Source: an uncultured Schlesneria sp.
GTDB taxonomy: Bacteria; Planctomycetota; Planctomycetia; Planctomycetales; Planctomycetaceae
NCBI GenBank assembly: GCA_903834925.1
Contig: CAILLA010000091.1
Span: forward strand, 1-64,000
Length of the DNA: 64,000 nt
Direction of reading: 5' to 3'
The notes beneath the pieces were generated by a model. The model was given only the letters and a program-made list of their open reading frames with translations, was not told where the DNA came from and searched no databases. The translations under genes were made by a program, and so were the position numbers. Below, piece by piece: positions 25,965 to 34,805 of the stretch (positions within the stretch are counted from its first letter, which is position 1; each line of letters opens with the position of its first letter).

Positions 25965-26319
25965 CGTCTTCAGAATCCTTTACCACCATCAGTCAAACCA
26001 GGATTTGATTTTCAGATCCTGGACCAACTGTTGTATCCGCTAAACCAATGGTTCAGAAAGTGACTGGAAATGCGTTTGAGGCTGAAATTAGGAAAAAGCA
26101 GGAGGAGATGCTGAATGATAAAACAATATCCCGTGACAACGGGACGTGACTTACAGATGGACACGGTCGTATAATTCCGTTTTTCGCAGAGGTTGCCATT
26201 TTCAATCAAGTGTCCCGTTTAAATGCCTGTTTACTTTTGATCCCGAAATTGTTTGACTCAATCAAGTTTTATCTGTCTTAACCCATTCTTCCGTCGGGCC
26301 GTGAAAAGGAAAGCTTAAA
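25965..26319. other. Divergent intergenic region
   Basis: This 355-base stretch between the divergently transcribed ileS and leucine-rich-repeat lipoprotein genes is richer in A and T than its surroundings. It should hold both promoters, but I could not place -35 and -10 boxes with confidence. I see no gene, repeat or T-box-like leader in it. Confidence 0.5.
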
Positions 26320-27513
26320 ATGCGAAACTTAAATCTCGCAGCAATTCTCTTGGCGGGTTTACTCCTGGCGACCACAGGTTGTGGAAAGATTCCTACGTGG
26401 GGTGAATTAACGGGTCAGGCACAGACCCAGCAAGCTCCGGCCAAGCCTGTCCAAGTCGCGCCTCAGATGGCCCATGCTGACGTTGCACCACCCAAAGTCA
26501 CGGAACCGTCGCCCGACGAAGTGATTGCAAGGTTTTCTTCCTTGCAAGGATCACAAATCACGGATGGGTCCCTTTTTGAATTAACGTCTCTCAAGGAAGG
26601 GGCTGACCGAGTTACAGAAATCAATGCAGACAACAGCCCGTTGACAAAGAATGCCTTTGAGCACATTGATCGACTAACTGGCCTCCGGCAACTTCGCCTC
26701 AATCGGACGCTGATTGATAATGATGTATGTCAGAAACTTGCATCGCTGACGTCGTTGGAGGTTCTTGCTCTGGCTGATACCCAGGTCACCGACGTCGGCA
26801 TTGCCGCGTTATCCGGATTGCAGAATCTCAAGCATCTTGAACTGACGCGGTGCAGGATTTCAGAAAATGGATTTCATGCGATCGGCAATTTGCCGTCACT
26901 CAAGACAATCCTGATCGATTCGACCTCTCTCAATGATCGATCATTGGATCTTCTCTGCAATGCCAGTACATTGACGGAGCTCACGCTGTCGAGGAATGCC
27001 ATTTCGGATTTCGGCCTTACGGCGCTTAAAAAGCTGGAACCGCTCGAATATCTTGAGATTGGTAATACCGGCATTTCGGGTGAGGGTCTTTCGAAATTGA
27101 CGAAGGGTGGTGGCCTGAAAAACCTTCGTTATCTGGGTGTTTACGCTTGTCCAATCACCGAAAAGGGGGCCAAAGCGATCAGCACGATTAAATCGCTCGA
27201 GCAGTTAAATATTGGATCCGTTCCGATGATGAACGATGTCGGCCTGGCATCTATCATCGGGGGAATGAAGAATCTGAAATACATCAATCTTTCCCTTTGC
27301 GTGGGTCTCGATGGCTCGGGATTAAAGGTGTTAAAAAATTCTAAAGAAATGGAAGTCGTTCTGATTGATCAATGTCCAAAAGTTGGTGACGGTGTGATTT
27401 CCATTTTAAAGACGATGAAAAATCTCAAGCGGGTCGGCCTCGGATCGACTGCCGTCACGCCTCGTGGTCGGCAAGAATTAAAATCGGCGTTGCCCGACGC
27501 CGAAATTTTTTAG
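26320..27513 (+). CDS. Leucine-rich-repeat lipoprotein
   Basis: This 397-residue lipoprotein has a signal peptide with lipobox LATTGC, so Cys21 should be lipidated. A linker of about 65 residues rich in Ala, Pro and Gln follows. About ten cysteine-containing leucine-rich repeats come next, each near 24 residues (for example LTSLEVLALADTQVTDVGIAAL, here in two parts: LTSLEVLALADT and QVTDVGIAAL). LRR proteins of this kind bind other proteins. The call of envelope location rests on the lipobox. ATG 26320 follows AAAGGAAAGC. There is no operon partner close by; the next gene starts 73 bases on. Its ligand is unknown. Confidence 0.87.
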   Translation: MRNLNLAAILLAGLLLATTGCGKIPTWGELTGQAQTQQAPAKPVQVAPQMAHADVAPPKVTEPSPDEVIARFSSLQGSQITDGSLFELTSLKEGADRVTEINADNSPLTKNAFEHIDRLTGLRQLRLNRTLIDNDVCQKLASLTSLEVLALADTQVTDVGIAALSGLQNLKHLELTRCRISENGFHAIGNLPSLKTILIDSTSLNDRSLDLLCNASTLTELTLSRNAISDFGLTALKKLEPLEYLEIGNTGISGEGLSKLTKGGGLKNLRYLGVYACPITEKGAKAISTIKSLEQLNIGSVPMMNDVGLASIIGGMKNLKYINLSLCVGLDGSGLKVLKNSKEMEVVLIDQCPKVGDGVISILKTMKNLKRVGLGSTAVTPRGRQELKSALPDAEIF

Positions 27514-27586
27514 ACCTCGAAAACCGCCGATACAATGTCGGTCGTCACTGTTCCTATTCCAATAGATCCCCCTGACCAGGCTTCAT

Positions 27587-28858
27587 ATGTCACAGTTCCC
27601 TCGAATGTTTCGGCTCCGTCAAACGTTTGACGACCGTCGCGTAACGGATATTTCTGGCGAAGTCGCTCGTCAGCTTGATTCACTGAAGCTGAAAGAGCAG
27701 ATTCGCCCGAATCATTCGGTCGCGATCACGGCGGGCAGCCGAGGCATTGCTCATATCGGCCAGATCACGCGTGCGGTGGTCGACCATATCAAGGGTTTGG
27801 GAGCCAAGCCGTTCATCGTTCCCGCGATGGGAAGCCACGGTGGCGGAACAGCCGCCGGACAAACGCAGTTGCTTGAGCATTACGGGATCACTCCTGAGAA
27901 AATGGGTTGCGAACTTCGAGCGTCGATGGAGACGGTGATCGTCGACAGGACGCCGCAAGGGATTCCGGTCCACTTTGACAAGCACGCTTCGACCGCAGAT
28001 CACGTCTTGATTGTCGGTCGAGTCAAGCCGCATACAGGCTTCGTCGGCGACGTTGAATCGGGGCTGCACAAGATGATGCTGATCGGTCTCGGCAAACATG
28101 AAGGGGCCAAGATTTATCATCGAGCGATCGCTGATTACAGTTTTATGGAGATCATCACGGCCGTTGCCGCTTCGGTGATTGCCAAGTGCCGTGTTGTCGG
28201 CGGTCTGGCGATCGTTGAGAATGCCTACGATGAAACCGCCTTGATCGAAGCGGTCCCCCCCGCGCGGTTTCTGGAACGCGAAAAAGAACTTCTCAAGCTG
28301 GCGACTCAGTGGTTGCCCCGTTTGCCGTTTCCGGTCGCTGACCTGCTGATTATCGATCAGATCGGCAAGAACATCAGCGGGACGGGACTCGACACCAATG
28401 TCGTCGGACGAAAGTATAGCGACCATGCTGCCACCGACCGTGATACGGTTCGTTGCAAGAGAATTTTTGTCAGGGGACTGACAGAAGAGACTCATGGCAA
28501 CGCGACGGGGATCGGGATCAGTGAATTTACGAATCAGCGTACGGCCGATGCGATTGATCGCAAGATTACGGCAATCAATTGCATTACCGGACTGCACCCC
28601 ACGGCAGCGATGATCCCAATCGCCTATGAAACGGACCGCGAAGCCATTTCACAAGCCTTGCACACGTGCGGGTTGGTCGAACCACCGAACGCGAAAGTCA
28701 TTCAGATCAAGGACACACTGCATTTGGCAGATGTCCTCGTCAGCGAAAAATATCTGGATGATTTGTCGGGTCGAAAAGATCTTGAGCGGCTGAGTGAACC
28801 TGAGGAAATGGCGTTTGATGCCAACGGAAACTTGCGAGCGGTAGATGACCGTGCCTGA
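27587..28858 (+). CDS. LarA-like (DUF2088) nickel-dependent racemase family protein
   Basis: This 423-residue protein belongs to the lactate racemase (LarA)/DUF2088 family. Recognisable segments are GSRGIAHIGQITRAVVDH, AMGSHGGGTAAGQ, VGRVKPHTGFVGDVESGLHKM and LIGLGKHEGAKIYH. In LarA the histidines and a lysine hold a nickel-pincer nucleotide. Here the substrate is unknown and could be a hydroxy acid other than lactate. ATG 27587 has no strong Shine-Dalgarno sequence. Its last 14 bases overlap the cysteine desulfurase gene, so translation is probably coupled. The larB/C/E cofactor genes are not in this window. The family call is firm; the exact reaction is not. Confidence 0.82.
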   Translation: MSQFPRMFRLRQTFDDRRVTDISGEVARQLDSLKLKEQIRPNHSVAITAGSRGIAHIGQITRAVVDHIKGLGAKPFIVPAMGSHGGGTAAGQTQLLEHYGITPEKMGCELRASMETVIVDRTPQGIPVHFDKHASTADHVLIVGRVKPHTGFVGDVESGLHKMMLIGLGKHEGAKIYHRAIADYSFMEIITAVAASVIAKCRVVGGLAIVENAYDETALIEAVPPARFLEREKELLKLATQWLPRLPFPVADLLIIDQIGKNISGTGLDTNVVGRKYSDHAATDRDTVRCKRIFVRGLTEETHGNATGIGISEFTNQRTADAIDRKITAINCITGLHPTAAMIPIAYETDREAISQALHTCGLVEPPNAKVIQIKDTLHLADVLVSEKYLDDLSGRKDLERLSEPEEMAFDANGNLRAVDDRA

Positions 28859-29987
28859 AATCTACCTCGATAACAATGCTACGACTCAACCGTTGCCGGA
28901 AGTGATCGAAACGGTATCGCGTCATATGCGAGATTCATATGGCAACCCGAGCAGCCGGCATGGGCTGGGGCGAAAGGCTCGACGAGTCTTGGAAGACAGT
29001 CGTGAACAGATTGCGGCCATACTCGGTGCCCTGCCCTCCGAATTGATCTTCACCAGTGGCGGGACGGAGGCCAATAATCTGGCGGTCTTCGGTCTGACAC
29101 CGCATCAAGCAGGCACAATTTTGATTTCGCCGGGTGAACATCCCTCAAATCTGGAAGCCTGCCGGTTACGAGAGCGACAGGGATGGAAGTTGGAAACGCT
29201 TCCTGTGGACGGATCTGGACTGATGCAGTTGAGCGGACAGAACCTTGCCGAACTTGATTGGACCGACGTCCGGTTGGCGGCGGTCATTCTGGCTCATAAT
29301 GAAACCGGCGTCATCCAGAACGTTGAGCCGTTGATCGAGCGGGGAAAGGAATCTCAATTCGCCGTGCATTTGGACGGCGTGCAGGCCGTAGGAAAGCTTC
29401 CGGTCAATTTTCGGAAGCTGGGTGCAACGACGCTCAGTTTTGGTGCTCATAAGTTTCATGGACCTCGCGGAATCGGAGGTTTGCTGGTACGCGAAGGAGT
29501 TAAACTTTCTCCTGGGTTCTCGGTGGGGGGGCTTCAGGAATCGGGGCGACGAGCGGGGACCGAGCCTGTTCCGCTCGTGGCTGGCATGGCCAAGGCTTTG
29601 GAACTGTGGAATTACGCACAGGCTGAACGGACCGCCTATGTGACAAGTTTGAGAGATCACTTGGAAGCACGGCTTTTGTCGCTGGCTGCACCGGCGGTGG
29701 TTAACGGGCAACTGTCACTGCGACTACCGAATACATTGAATATCTCGTTTCCCGGTGTTGATGGCGAAGCATTGCTGGTGGCACTCGATCTGGAAGGGGT
29801 TGCGGCTTCGCTCGGAAGTGCCTGTGCCAGCGGTTCCATCGAACCGACCCCCATTCTCGTCGCGATGGGACTGGCACCGGATCTGTATCGTTCGGCAGTC
29901 CGTCTGACGTTGAGTTGCCTCAATACACACGAGGAAATCGACGAAGCCGCAAGTCGAATTGCCGAGGTCGTCAAGTATTTGCGATAG
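28845..29987 (+). CDS. Cysteine desulfurase (NifS/IscS family)
   Basis: This 380-residue PLP enzyme takes sulfur from cysteine as a persulfide. It starts EIYLDNNATTQPLPEV. The PLP lysine is Lys203 in FGAHKFHGPRG. FTSGGTEANNL binds the cofactor phosphate, and HNETGVIQ and HLDGVQA carry further cofactor contacts. The persulfide Cys is probably Cys327 in LGSACASGS. The length matches IscS/NifS. It begins inside the preceding LarA-like gene (14-base overlap), so the two are translationally linked. No iscU or other Fe-S assembly gene lies next to it, so it may serve a special sulfur need rather than general cluster assembly. Confidence 0.9.
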   Translation: MTVPEIYLDNNATTQPLPEVIETVSRHMRDSYGNPSSRHGLGRKARRVLEDSREQIAAILGALPSELIFTSGGTEANNLAVFGLTPHQAGTILISPGEHPSNLEACRLRERQGWKLETLPVDGSGLMQLSGQNLAELDWTDVRLAAVILAHNETGVIQNVEPLIERGKESQFAVHLDGVQAVGKLPVNFRKLGATTLSFGAHKFHGPRGIGGLLVREGVKLSPGFSVGGLQESGRRAGTEPVPLVAGMAKALELWNYAQAERTAYVTSLRDHLEARLLSLAAPAVVNGQLSLRLPNTLNISFPGVDGEALLVALDLEGVAASLGSACASGSIEPTPILVAMGLAPDLYRSAVRLTLSCLNTHEEIDEAASRIAEVVKYLR

Positions 29988-30104
29988 CCATTGATCCACT
30001 AAATAAGAGGCTTTGTGGTTCCGAGTGTTCGGCTTTGAATCGAACGACATGAGCCAGAATAATCCCTTGAAAGTCGAATCTTCCATGAAAGTTTTGAGAC
30101 CGTT

Positions 30105-31001
30105 TTGACTTCGAATTCGCGCACATCCGAGCAGTTATCAACTGACGGCACGACACTCGCTTGTGTTCGTACGTTGCGTATGACTCTGTCATATGACGGG
30201 ACGAATTACTGTGGATGGCAGGTTCAACCGAACGGTATCGCACTGCAGGCCGTTGTCGAGCAAGCCCTGACAGAATTTACCGGCGAAACGACTCGGGTTG
30301 TTGCTTCGGGGCGAACGGACGCCGGTGTTCACGCCGTTGGTCAAGTAACGAGTTTTACGACGAGTTCGACTGCTCCTTGTCATGGTTTCCTGCACGGATT
30401 ACCTCGATATCTGCCGGAAGATATTGTTGTGCGAGATGTCCAGGAGGTCCCTGAGGGGTTTAATGCCCGTTATGACGCCAAGCGAAAGTGGTATCGCTAT
30501 GTGATTCATAACAGTCGGATTCGAGTTCCGTTTCTCCGCAATGCCGCTCTCTGGCAGCGTTCGCCGCTGGATGAATCGGCGATGCACACTGCCGTTCAAT
30601 GTCTTGTTGGGACACACGACTTTCGCTGCTTTGAAACTCAGTGGCCCAATCGCTCGTCCAGCGTCCGCACGATCTTTCACGCCTCGGTCACGCGTAAGAC
30701 GGGATGGAACGTCTGGGAGTCGTCAGATCTTGAACGCCCTGGCACAAGCATTCTTTCGGCGACAACGCTGGATTCCGATCGAGAAAACTCGAAACACGAT
30801 CCTGCGTTTCTGTGTTTCGACGTCGAGGCCGACGGTTTTCTTTACAATATGGTGCGAGCCATCGTTGGGACTTTGATTCACGTCGGACGCGGACGATGGA
30901 CTCCGGATGATCTGCGTCGGATTCTCGAATCAGGTGACCGCACGCATGCCGGCGAAACAGCCCCGCCGCAGGGACTTTATCTGATGCGAGTCGACTACTG
31001 A
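30105..31001 (+). CDS. truA: tRNA pseudouridine synthase A
   Basis: TruA makes pseudouridine at positions 38-40 of the tRNA anticodon stem. The product contains LSYDGTNYCGWQVQPN, the catalytic ASGRTDAGVHAVGQV (the Asp is the nucleophile), and the C-terminal FLYNMVRAIVGTLIHVGRG that stacks on the target base. The start is uncertain: TTG 30105 gives 298 residues with a non-conserved leader, while ATG 30180 gives 273 residues but begins inside the first strand. A loop of about 25 residues near 210-235 is longer than in E. coli. It has no obvious operon partner, and the downstream gene is convergent with a hairpin repeat in between. Confidence 0.9.
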   Translation: MTSNSRTSEQLSTDGTTLACVRTLRMTLSYDGTNYCGWQVQPNGIALQAVVEQALTEFTGETTRVVASGRTDAGVHAVGQVTSFTTSSTAPCHGFLHGLPRYLPEDIVVRDVQEVPEGFNARYDAKRKWYRYVIHNSRIRVPFLRNAALWQRSPLDESAMHTAVQCLVGTHDFRCFETQWPNRSSSVRTIFHASVTRKTGWNVWESSDLERPGTSILSATTLDSDRENSKHDPAFLCFDVEADGFLYNMVRAIVGTLIHVGRGRWTPDDLRRILESGDRTHAGETAPPQGLYLMRVDY

Positions 31002-31030
31002 TGCTGTTGTGAATCGAAATCGCCAAAAAA

Positions 31031-31134
31031 GGGTGCCACGGTTTTACCGTCTTCGGTTAAGCCGTGCTCTTCGGACACGTAATTGAACCACGAAGACACG
31101 GCCTTGTCGAAGACTCCAAAACCGTGGCACCCCG
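31031..31134 (+). repeat. GTCTTC-loop hairpin family, full copy 2
   Basis: This 104-base imperfect palindrome lies between the convergent truA and coiled-coil genes. The first hairpin is CACGGTTTTACC, GTCTTC, GGTTAAGCCGTG (31037-31066), with 11 of 12 stem positions paired. The second half is almost identical to the copy at 17693-17794. Confidence 0.85.
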
Positions 31135-31201
31135 AGTTTTGACCGCTATTCCGCTGGTCATTAAGAATCGAGGTCGACGAGTTTTGGCGAAAAAAACGTC
31201 G

Positions 31202-32716
31202 CTAAAACCCTTCTCCCGTCGTAAAATTTCCGCCGCTGCGGGGGCGACCGGTTTGGGTTTGGCGGACTTCGCGTTCGGGAGCTCGGCGTTCGATACCGCT
31301 TTGGGCCATCGAGTTCAGTGCGCCCTCGACTACTTGTGCAGTCGCATTGACCAGCACTCGAGAGACTCGGGGGTTATTCAACGCTTCCATGACGATCTGG
31401 GCTCCCTGGACCGAGACGGTTTCCGCCCAGGTTGGTTCGAATTGCTGTTGTCGGCGTAAAACTTGCCAAAGCTCTTCGGGCTTGGTCAGTCCCTGAAGAT
31501 ACCGTTGAAGCTCCGCATCTGCGCGGAGCGCATCGGCGAATGAACTGCGTTCAGAATCGAAGTTGTTCTGACGGAAGCGATTCACAACCAGGTCCATGCC
31601 TCCGGCCAGTTCATCCGCTTTTTTCCGTTCGAGCGCGGCTCGAGCGATCTGGGGCTTCAGTCGTTCGATCTGTGCGGTCAGATCGGCGATTCGCGCGACG
31701 ATTTCGTCGTCGCGGGGATCAGGTGTCCGCTGTGCCCGCGTCTGAAGAACGCCCGTTTCCGTCTGCATGAGAAATTGTTCGAACTTCTTGATCGCCTCTT
31801 CGTAAAACTTTCCCTGCGTCTGATCAAGTTGTTGTAATTCCAGATCCACTGCCTGCTGCTCAGTCCGAGTCTTTTCGAGTGTCGCGACGATCTCGTCTCG
31901 CTTGGCTCCCAGTTTTCGTCCTTCCTCTAATACTGCGGTCAGGCCGACTGCGTCTGTATGGCGATATTCGATGGCTTCGATCTTTTCCATCAACGACTTA
32001 AATTCCGCCTGACGTCGAGCGACTTCCTCGGCCATTAATTTCGGTGTGTTACGAAGAAACTCGTAACCGTTTCGCGCTTTCGGAAAGTCGATCAACTTCG
32101 CGACCCACTTGTCGAGCGACTTCGTTAGCCCGGTCCCCTTATACTCGGACGTCGCGTAGCCATTTCGATACAAGTATTGAAACAACTGACTCTTTTCGTA
32201 GGGGGGAAGTTTTTCATTGGCGGATGATTGCATTTCGTGGACGCGAGCTTCGTTCTGTTGGAGTCTCGCCTCCATCTGAGCCGCCTCGCGAGACAGTCGC
32301 TGGAAATCAACGTCTCCTTTCAACTTGTCGGCGACTTGAATCTCCAGCTCTTCGCGGCGTTCCACCTGTTTATTGAGCTGCTGAGTAATGAAGTCCAGCT
32401 TGTCGTCGAGAGTCTGAACCGTTTCGACGAATCGACCAGCCCGGGCGGTCAGTTCGGCCTGAGTACGTTCTTTTCGCCCCAGAACTTCCAACAGTGCCGA
32501 TCGAACCTCGGCAAACGTCGATTCGACGGTGGCCCGGCTGAATTCGGGCAGGTAGTACCGCGCAAGATCCAATAGCGCAGCCCCCTTCTGCGCGACAAGT
32601 TCGTTCAATTGAACGTCGAGCAAATCAACGTCCCGTTTTTGACTTGCCGCAACCGATCGGCTTTGATCGAGTACTTCCTGCAGCTGATGGTAGATCGCAA
32701 CACCGGGTATGGGCAT
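31202..32716 (-). CDS. Long coiled-coil protein of unknown function
   Basis: This protein of 504 residues is dominated by heptad-rich helix: residues about 10-180 (QLQEVLDQSR, LDVQLNELVAQK, LDDKLDFITQQLNKQVERREELE) and about 225-370 (RRQAEFKSLMEKIEAI, LEKTRTEQQAVDLELQQLD). There is a less helical GYATSEYKGTGLTKSLDKWV stretch between them and a polar C-terminal tail. There is no signal peptide or membrane span, so it should be cytoplasmic. I recognise no family. ATG 32716 is chosen; GTG 32737 is possible. It is the last of three minus-strand genes after the NagB-like and single-span membrane proteins. Confidence 0.75.
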   Translation of the reverse strand: MPIPGVAIYHQLQEVLDQSRSVAASQKRDVDLLDVQLNELVAQKGAALLDLARYYLPEFSRATVESTFAEVRSALLEVLGRKERTQAELTARAGRFVETVQTLDDKLDFITQQLNKQVERREELEIQVADKLKGDVDFQRLSREAAQMEARLQQNEARVHEMQSSANEKLPPYEKSQLFQYLYRNGYATSEYKGTGLTKSLDKWVAKLIDFPKARNGYEFLRNTPKLMAEEVARRQAEFKSLMEKIEAIEYRHTDAVGLTAVLEEGRKLGAKRDEIVATLEKTRTEQQAVDLELQQLDQTQGKFYEEAIKKFEQFLMQTETGVLQTRAQRTPDPRDDEIVARIADLTAQIERLKPQIARAALERKKADELAGGMDLVVNRFRQNNFDSERSSFADALRADAELQRYLQGLTKPEELWQVLRRQQQFEPTWAETVSVQGAQIVMEALNNPRVSRVLVNATAQVVEGALNSMAQSGIERRAPEREVRQTQTGRPRSGGNFTTGEGF

Positions 32717-32821
32717 GGTTCGCGTAGTCCGTTTCACAAGTCACGTTAGGCCAAGGCTTCGTGTAGATTCGCCCTCGGATTCGACGTAACGATTATGCAA
32801 TATGAATCGTTGAACAAACAG

Positions 32822-33307
32822 TCAACGAACATTCATCCCCCAACGGTCATCGTCTGGACCTGCGCGTTCAATCTCGTCAAGCATTTGTTCTTTGAACCGC
32901 TGGTATCTGGCACCATGCGGACAAAGACTGGCATATTCATCCCAAATCCAATCAATGGTGCGCATGTCGACACGTCCTTCGAGTCGCTTTCGCAGCCTCT
33001 GCTCGAACGCGGCAATTGTGGGCCCGTCTGCCTCAAACTTCAAAAGGCTGTTCGCATGCAAGTTGCGAGTCCAAGCAACGGCGCTTCCCCATTGGCCACG
33101 AGTGATCTCGGGGGGACGTCGATCTTTCAGCGATACGATCAGAGCCCAGACAGCTTCGGAACGTCGATGCGGTTCGGTGGCCTTGTAGAAATACCAACCG
33201 CCCGCGACGACGATGAAGATGAAGACCAGAAAAGCAACCACAATTTGCCACGGCCGAATGCGAAACCGCTTGGTTGAGGGCGATAGTTGCGACGAGGTGT
33301 CGCTCAT
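32822..33307 (-). CDS. Single-span membrane protein of unknown function
   Basis: This protein of 161 residues has a short basic cytoplasmic N-terminus (TKRFRIRPW), one membrane span (VVAFLVFIFIVVAGGWYFY, about 22-40) and a soluble domain of about 120 residues rich in Trp, Arg and Glu. I recognise no family. ATG 33307 lies two bases after the stop of the NagB-like gene, so the two are almost certainly co-transcribed and probably translationally coupled. The coiled-coil gene follows 105 bases later. The context suggests a function in common with these neighbours. Confidence 0.75.
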   Translation of the reverse strand: MSDTSSQLSPSTKRFRIRPWQIVVAFLVFIFIVVAGGWYFYKATEPHRRSEAVWALIVSLKDRRPPEITRGQWGSAVAWTRNLHANSLLKFEADGPTIAAFEQRLRKRLEGRVDMRTIDWIWDEYASLCPHGARYQRFKEQMLDEIERAGPDDDRWGMNVR

Positions 33308-33309
33308 TG

Positions 33310-34260
33310 TCAATTACATTCTGCCAAAAGCGGTCCTGCAAGCTCTTTCAAGAAGAACAATCGACCTGGCTGGCCGGGCATGAAGGTCGAGGGAATCCAC
33401 GGCGTTGGTTCATGACGAAGAGTCATCCAAAGTGACAGACCCTGCCATTGCATCCCACGACCGAACGTTCCATCCGCCCCTCCGATGATTTTATCGCAGC
33501 CCAGAAACAGACCAGGTCCGACCGTGTTGGCGAAAGCTGGAACATGTGTGGTCCGGCTTTTGAAGCTCGTCAACGCGTTCTGTTCGATCGTCAACGGATG
33601 CAACTTCGCACCCAGCCGATGTGTCTGCTTTTTCCACTCGGAAACCGACGCGAATTCTGCTGCGAAATGAGGTTCCCAGAAGGCGATGTGACAGACTCGA
33701 CCGATCCCGAAGATCGTTGTCAGTTTGGCTCCTTGTGACCGTAACTCGCCAATCCTTTCGGCGTACGTTGGCAACAGTTTCTTTGTGGCGAAGTAACGCT
33801 GTTTCTTGGGAACGGTCAGTTTGCCGAGTGGTCCGTAGAAGGCTTGTTCCATAGCGTATTGAAACGACCCCGTGTTCGTTGACGGCAGTGTGTTTCCTGC
33901 ACTGTCGGACCATTCATCCATGTTGAAGCCATGCACGTGGTCGCACGAAACGTTCCATTCCGTCAGGAAATAGATTGCCCAGCGATACATTCCCATCGGT
34001 CCCACCGGCAGGATCATCGCCGCTTGTTGATTGGCGTCGCGAGCCTGTTTAATGGTTAATGCAATCTCGTGACCAAGCATCATGTCAAAGTCGGAAAGAC
34101 TGGCACACGGGATGGGCTGAAAGTTCTTGTGCCAGGACTTTTGTCGTACGGTAATTGTCGCCGGATCTGGATCAACGCAGGCATCGATCTTCGCCAGATC
34201 CCATCCCGCCGGAAAAAATCCTTCCATGAGCGAACCAGACAGCGTCGTGAGCAAATCCAT
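33310..34260 (-). CDS. NagB-like sugar-phosphate isomerase/deaminase, divergent
   Basis: This protein of 316 residues has the glucosamine-6-phosphate deaminase/6-phosphogluconolactonase fold: LPVGPMGMY for phosphate binding, HGFNMDEW with Asp115 (equivalent to E. coli NagB Asp72), and [13 protein letters not shown] with His191 and Glu196 of the active site. The position of NagB Asp141 (in the NDG/PDG motif) reads Val189. It therefore keeps the fold and part of the catalytic set but may have a different reaction. ATG 34260 is preceded by GGAGTC, and the open frame extends 45 codons upstream without support. It heads a three-gene minus-strand unit and is divergent from xseB. Confidence 0.8.
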   Translation of the reverse strand: MDLLTTLSGSLMEGFFPAGWDLAKIDACVDPDPATITVRQKSWHKNFQPIPCASLSDFDMMLGHEIALTIKQARDANQQAAMILPVGPMGMYRWAIYFLTEWNVSCDHVHGFNMDEWSDSAGNTLPSTNTGSFQYAMEQAFYGPLGKLTVPKKQRYFATKKLLPTYAERIGELRSQGAKLTTIFGIGRVCHIAFWEPHFAAEFASVSEWKKQTHRLGAKLHPLTIEQNALTSFKSRTTHVPAFANTVGPGLFLGCDKIIGGADGTFGRGMQWQGLSLWMTLRHEPTPWIPSTFMPGQPGRLFFLKELAGPLLAECN

Positions 34261-34451
34261 TAACAAGACTCCAAAAGAAGGCAAACCAAAACAAGTCCAA
34301 TCGGTCGCGGTATTGTAAACCAATACCGGGGTCGTCGCGAACCCGACGTGAATCAAGTCTATGAACGACAGTTGCCGTACCATGTTGGCTTGCACTCGAC
34401 GGGTGGGGTCTTTACCGTGACGACTGCCGCGACACCTGCAGGAATTGATGA

Positions 34452-34793
34452 ATGGCCAAGCAGACTACCTCTGAAAAAAACTTACGCAGTGAAAAGAGTT
34501 CCACCGCTTCGGACGGCACTGCTAACTCCGAACAGGCTTTGACTTTTGAGCAGGCGATGTCTGAACTGCAGCAGATCGTGAACGATCTCGAAGATAACTC
34601 GCTGGGTCTGGAAGCATCCCTGGCCCAGTTCGAACGTGGGATCGGGCTGCTTCGCAATTGTCATTCGTTTCTGGAGCAGGCTGAGCAGAAAATTGAGATC
34701 CTGGTCAATTTCAAAGCGAATGGCGAACCGACAACCGCTCCGTTCGATGCCACACCAACCGCCGGCACCAGCGATCCGAAGACGCTTTTCTAA
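34452..34793 (+). CDS. xseB: Exodeoxyribonuclease VII small subunit
   Basis: XseB is the small helical subunit that wraps the XseA nuclease in exonuclease VII, which degrades single-stranded DNA. The 113-residue product has the family core [18 protein letters not shown] and [18 protein letters not shown], ending in a helix [11 protein letters not shown]-terminal and C-terminal tails are longer than in E. coli (80 residues). ATG 34452 is preceded by AGGAATTG. The xseA gene is not adjacent. The PaaK-like gene starts 12 bases after its stop, so they likely share a transcript. Confidence 0.9.
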   Translation: MAKQTTSEKNLRSEKSSTASDGTANSEQALTFEQAMSELQQIVNDLEDNSLGLEASLAQFERGIGLLRNCHSFLEQAEQKIEILVNFKANGEPTTAPFDATPTAGTSDPKTLF

Positions 34794-34805
34794 CGAGGTA
34801 TTCCC

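Noticed and set aside
27680-28597. 305-codon frame antisense to the LarA-like gene
   Set aside because: The LarA-like motifs are clear on the plus strand, and the antisense product matches nothing.
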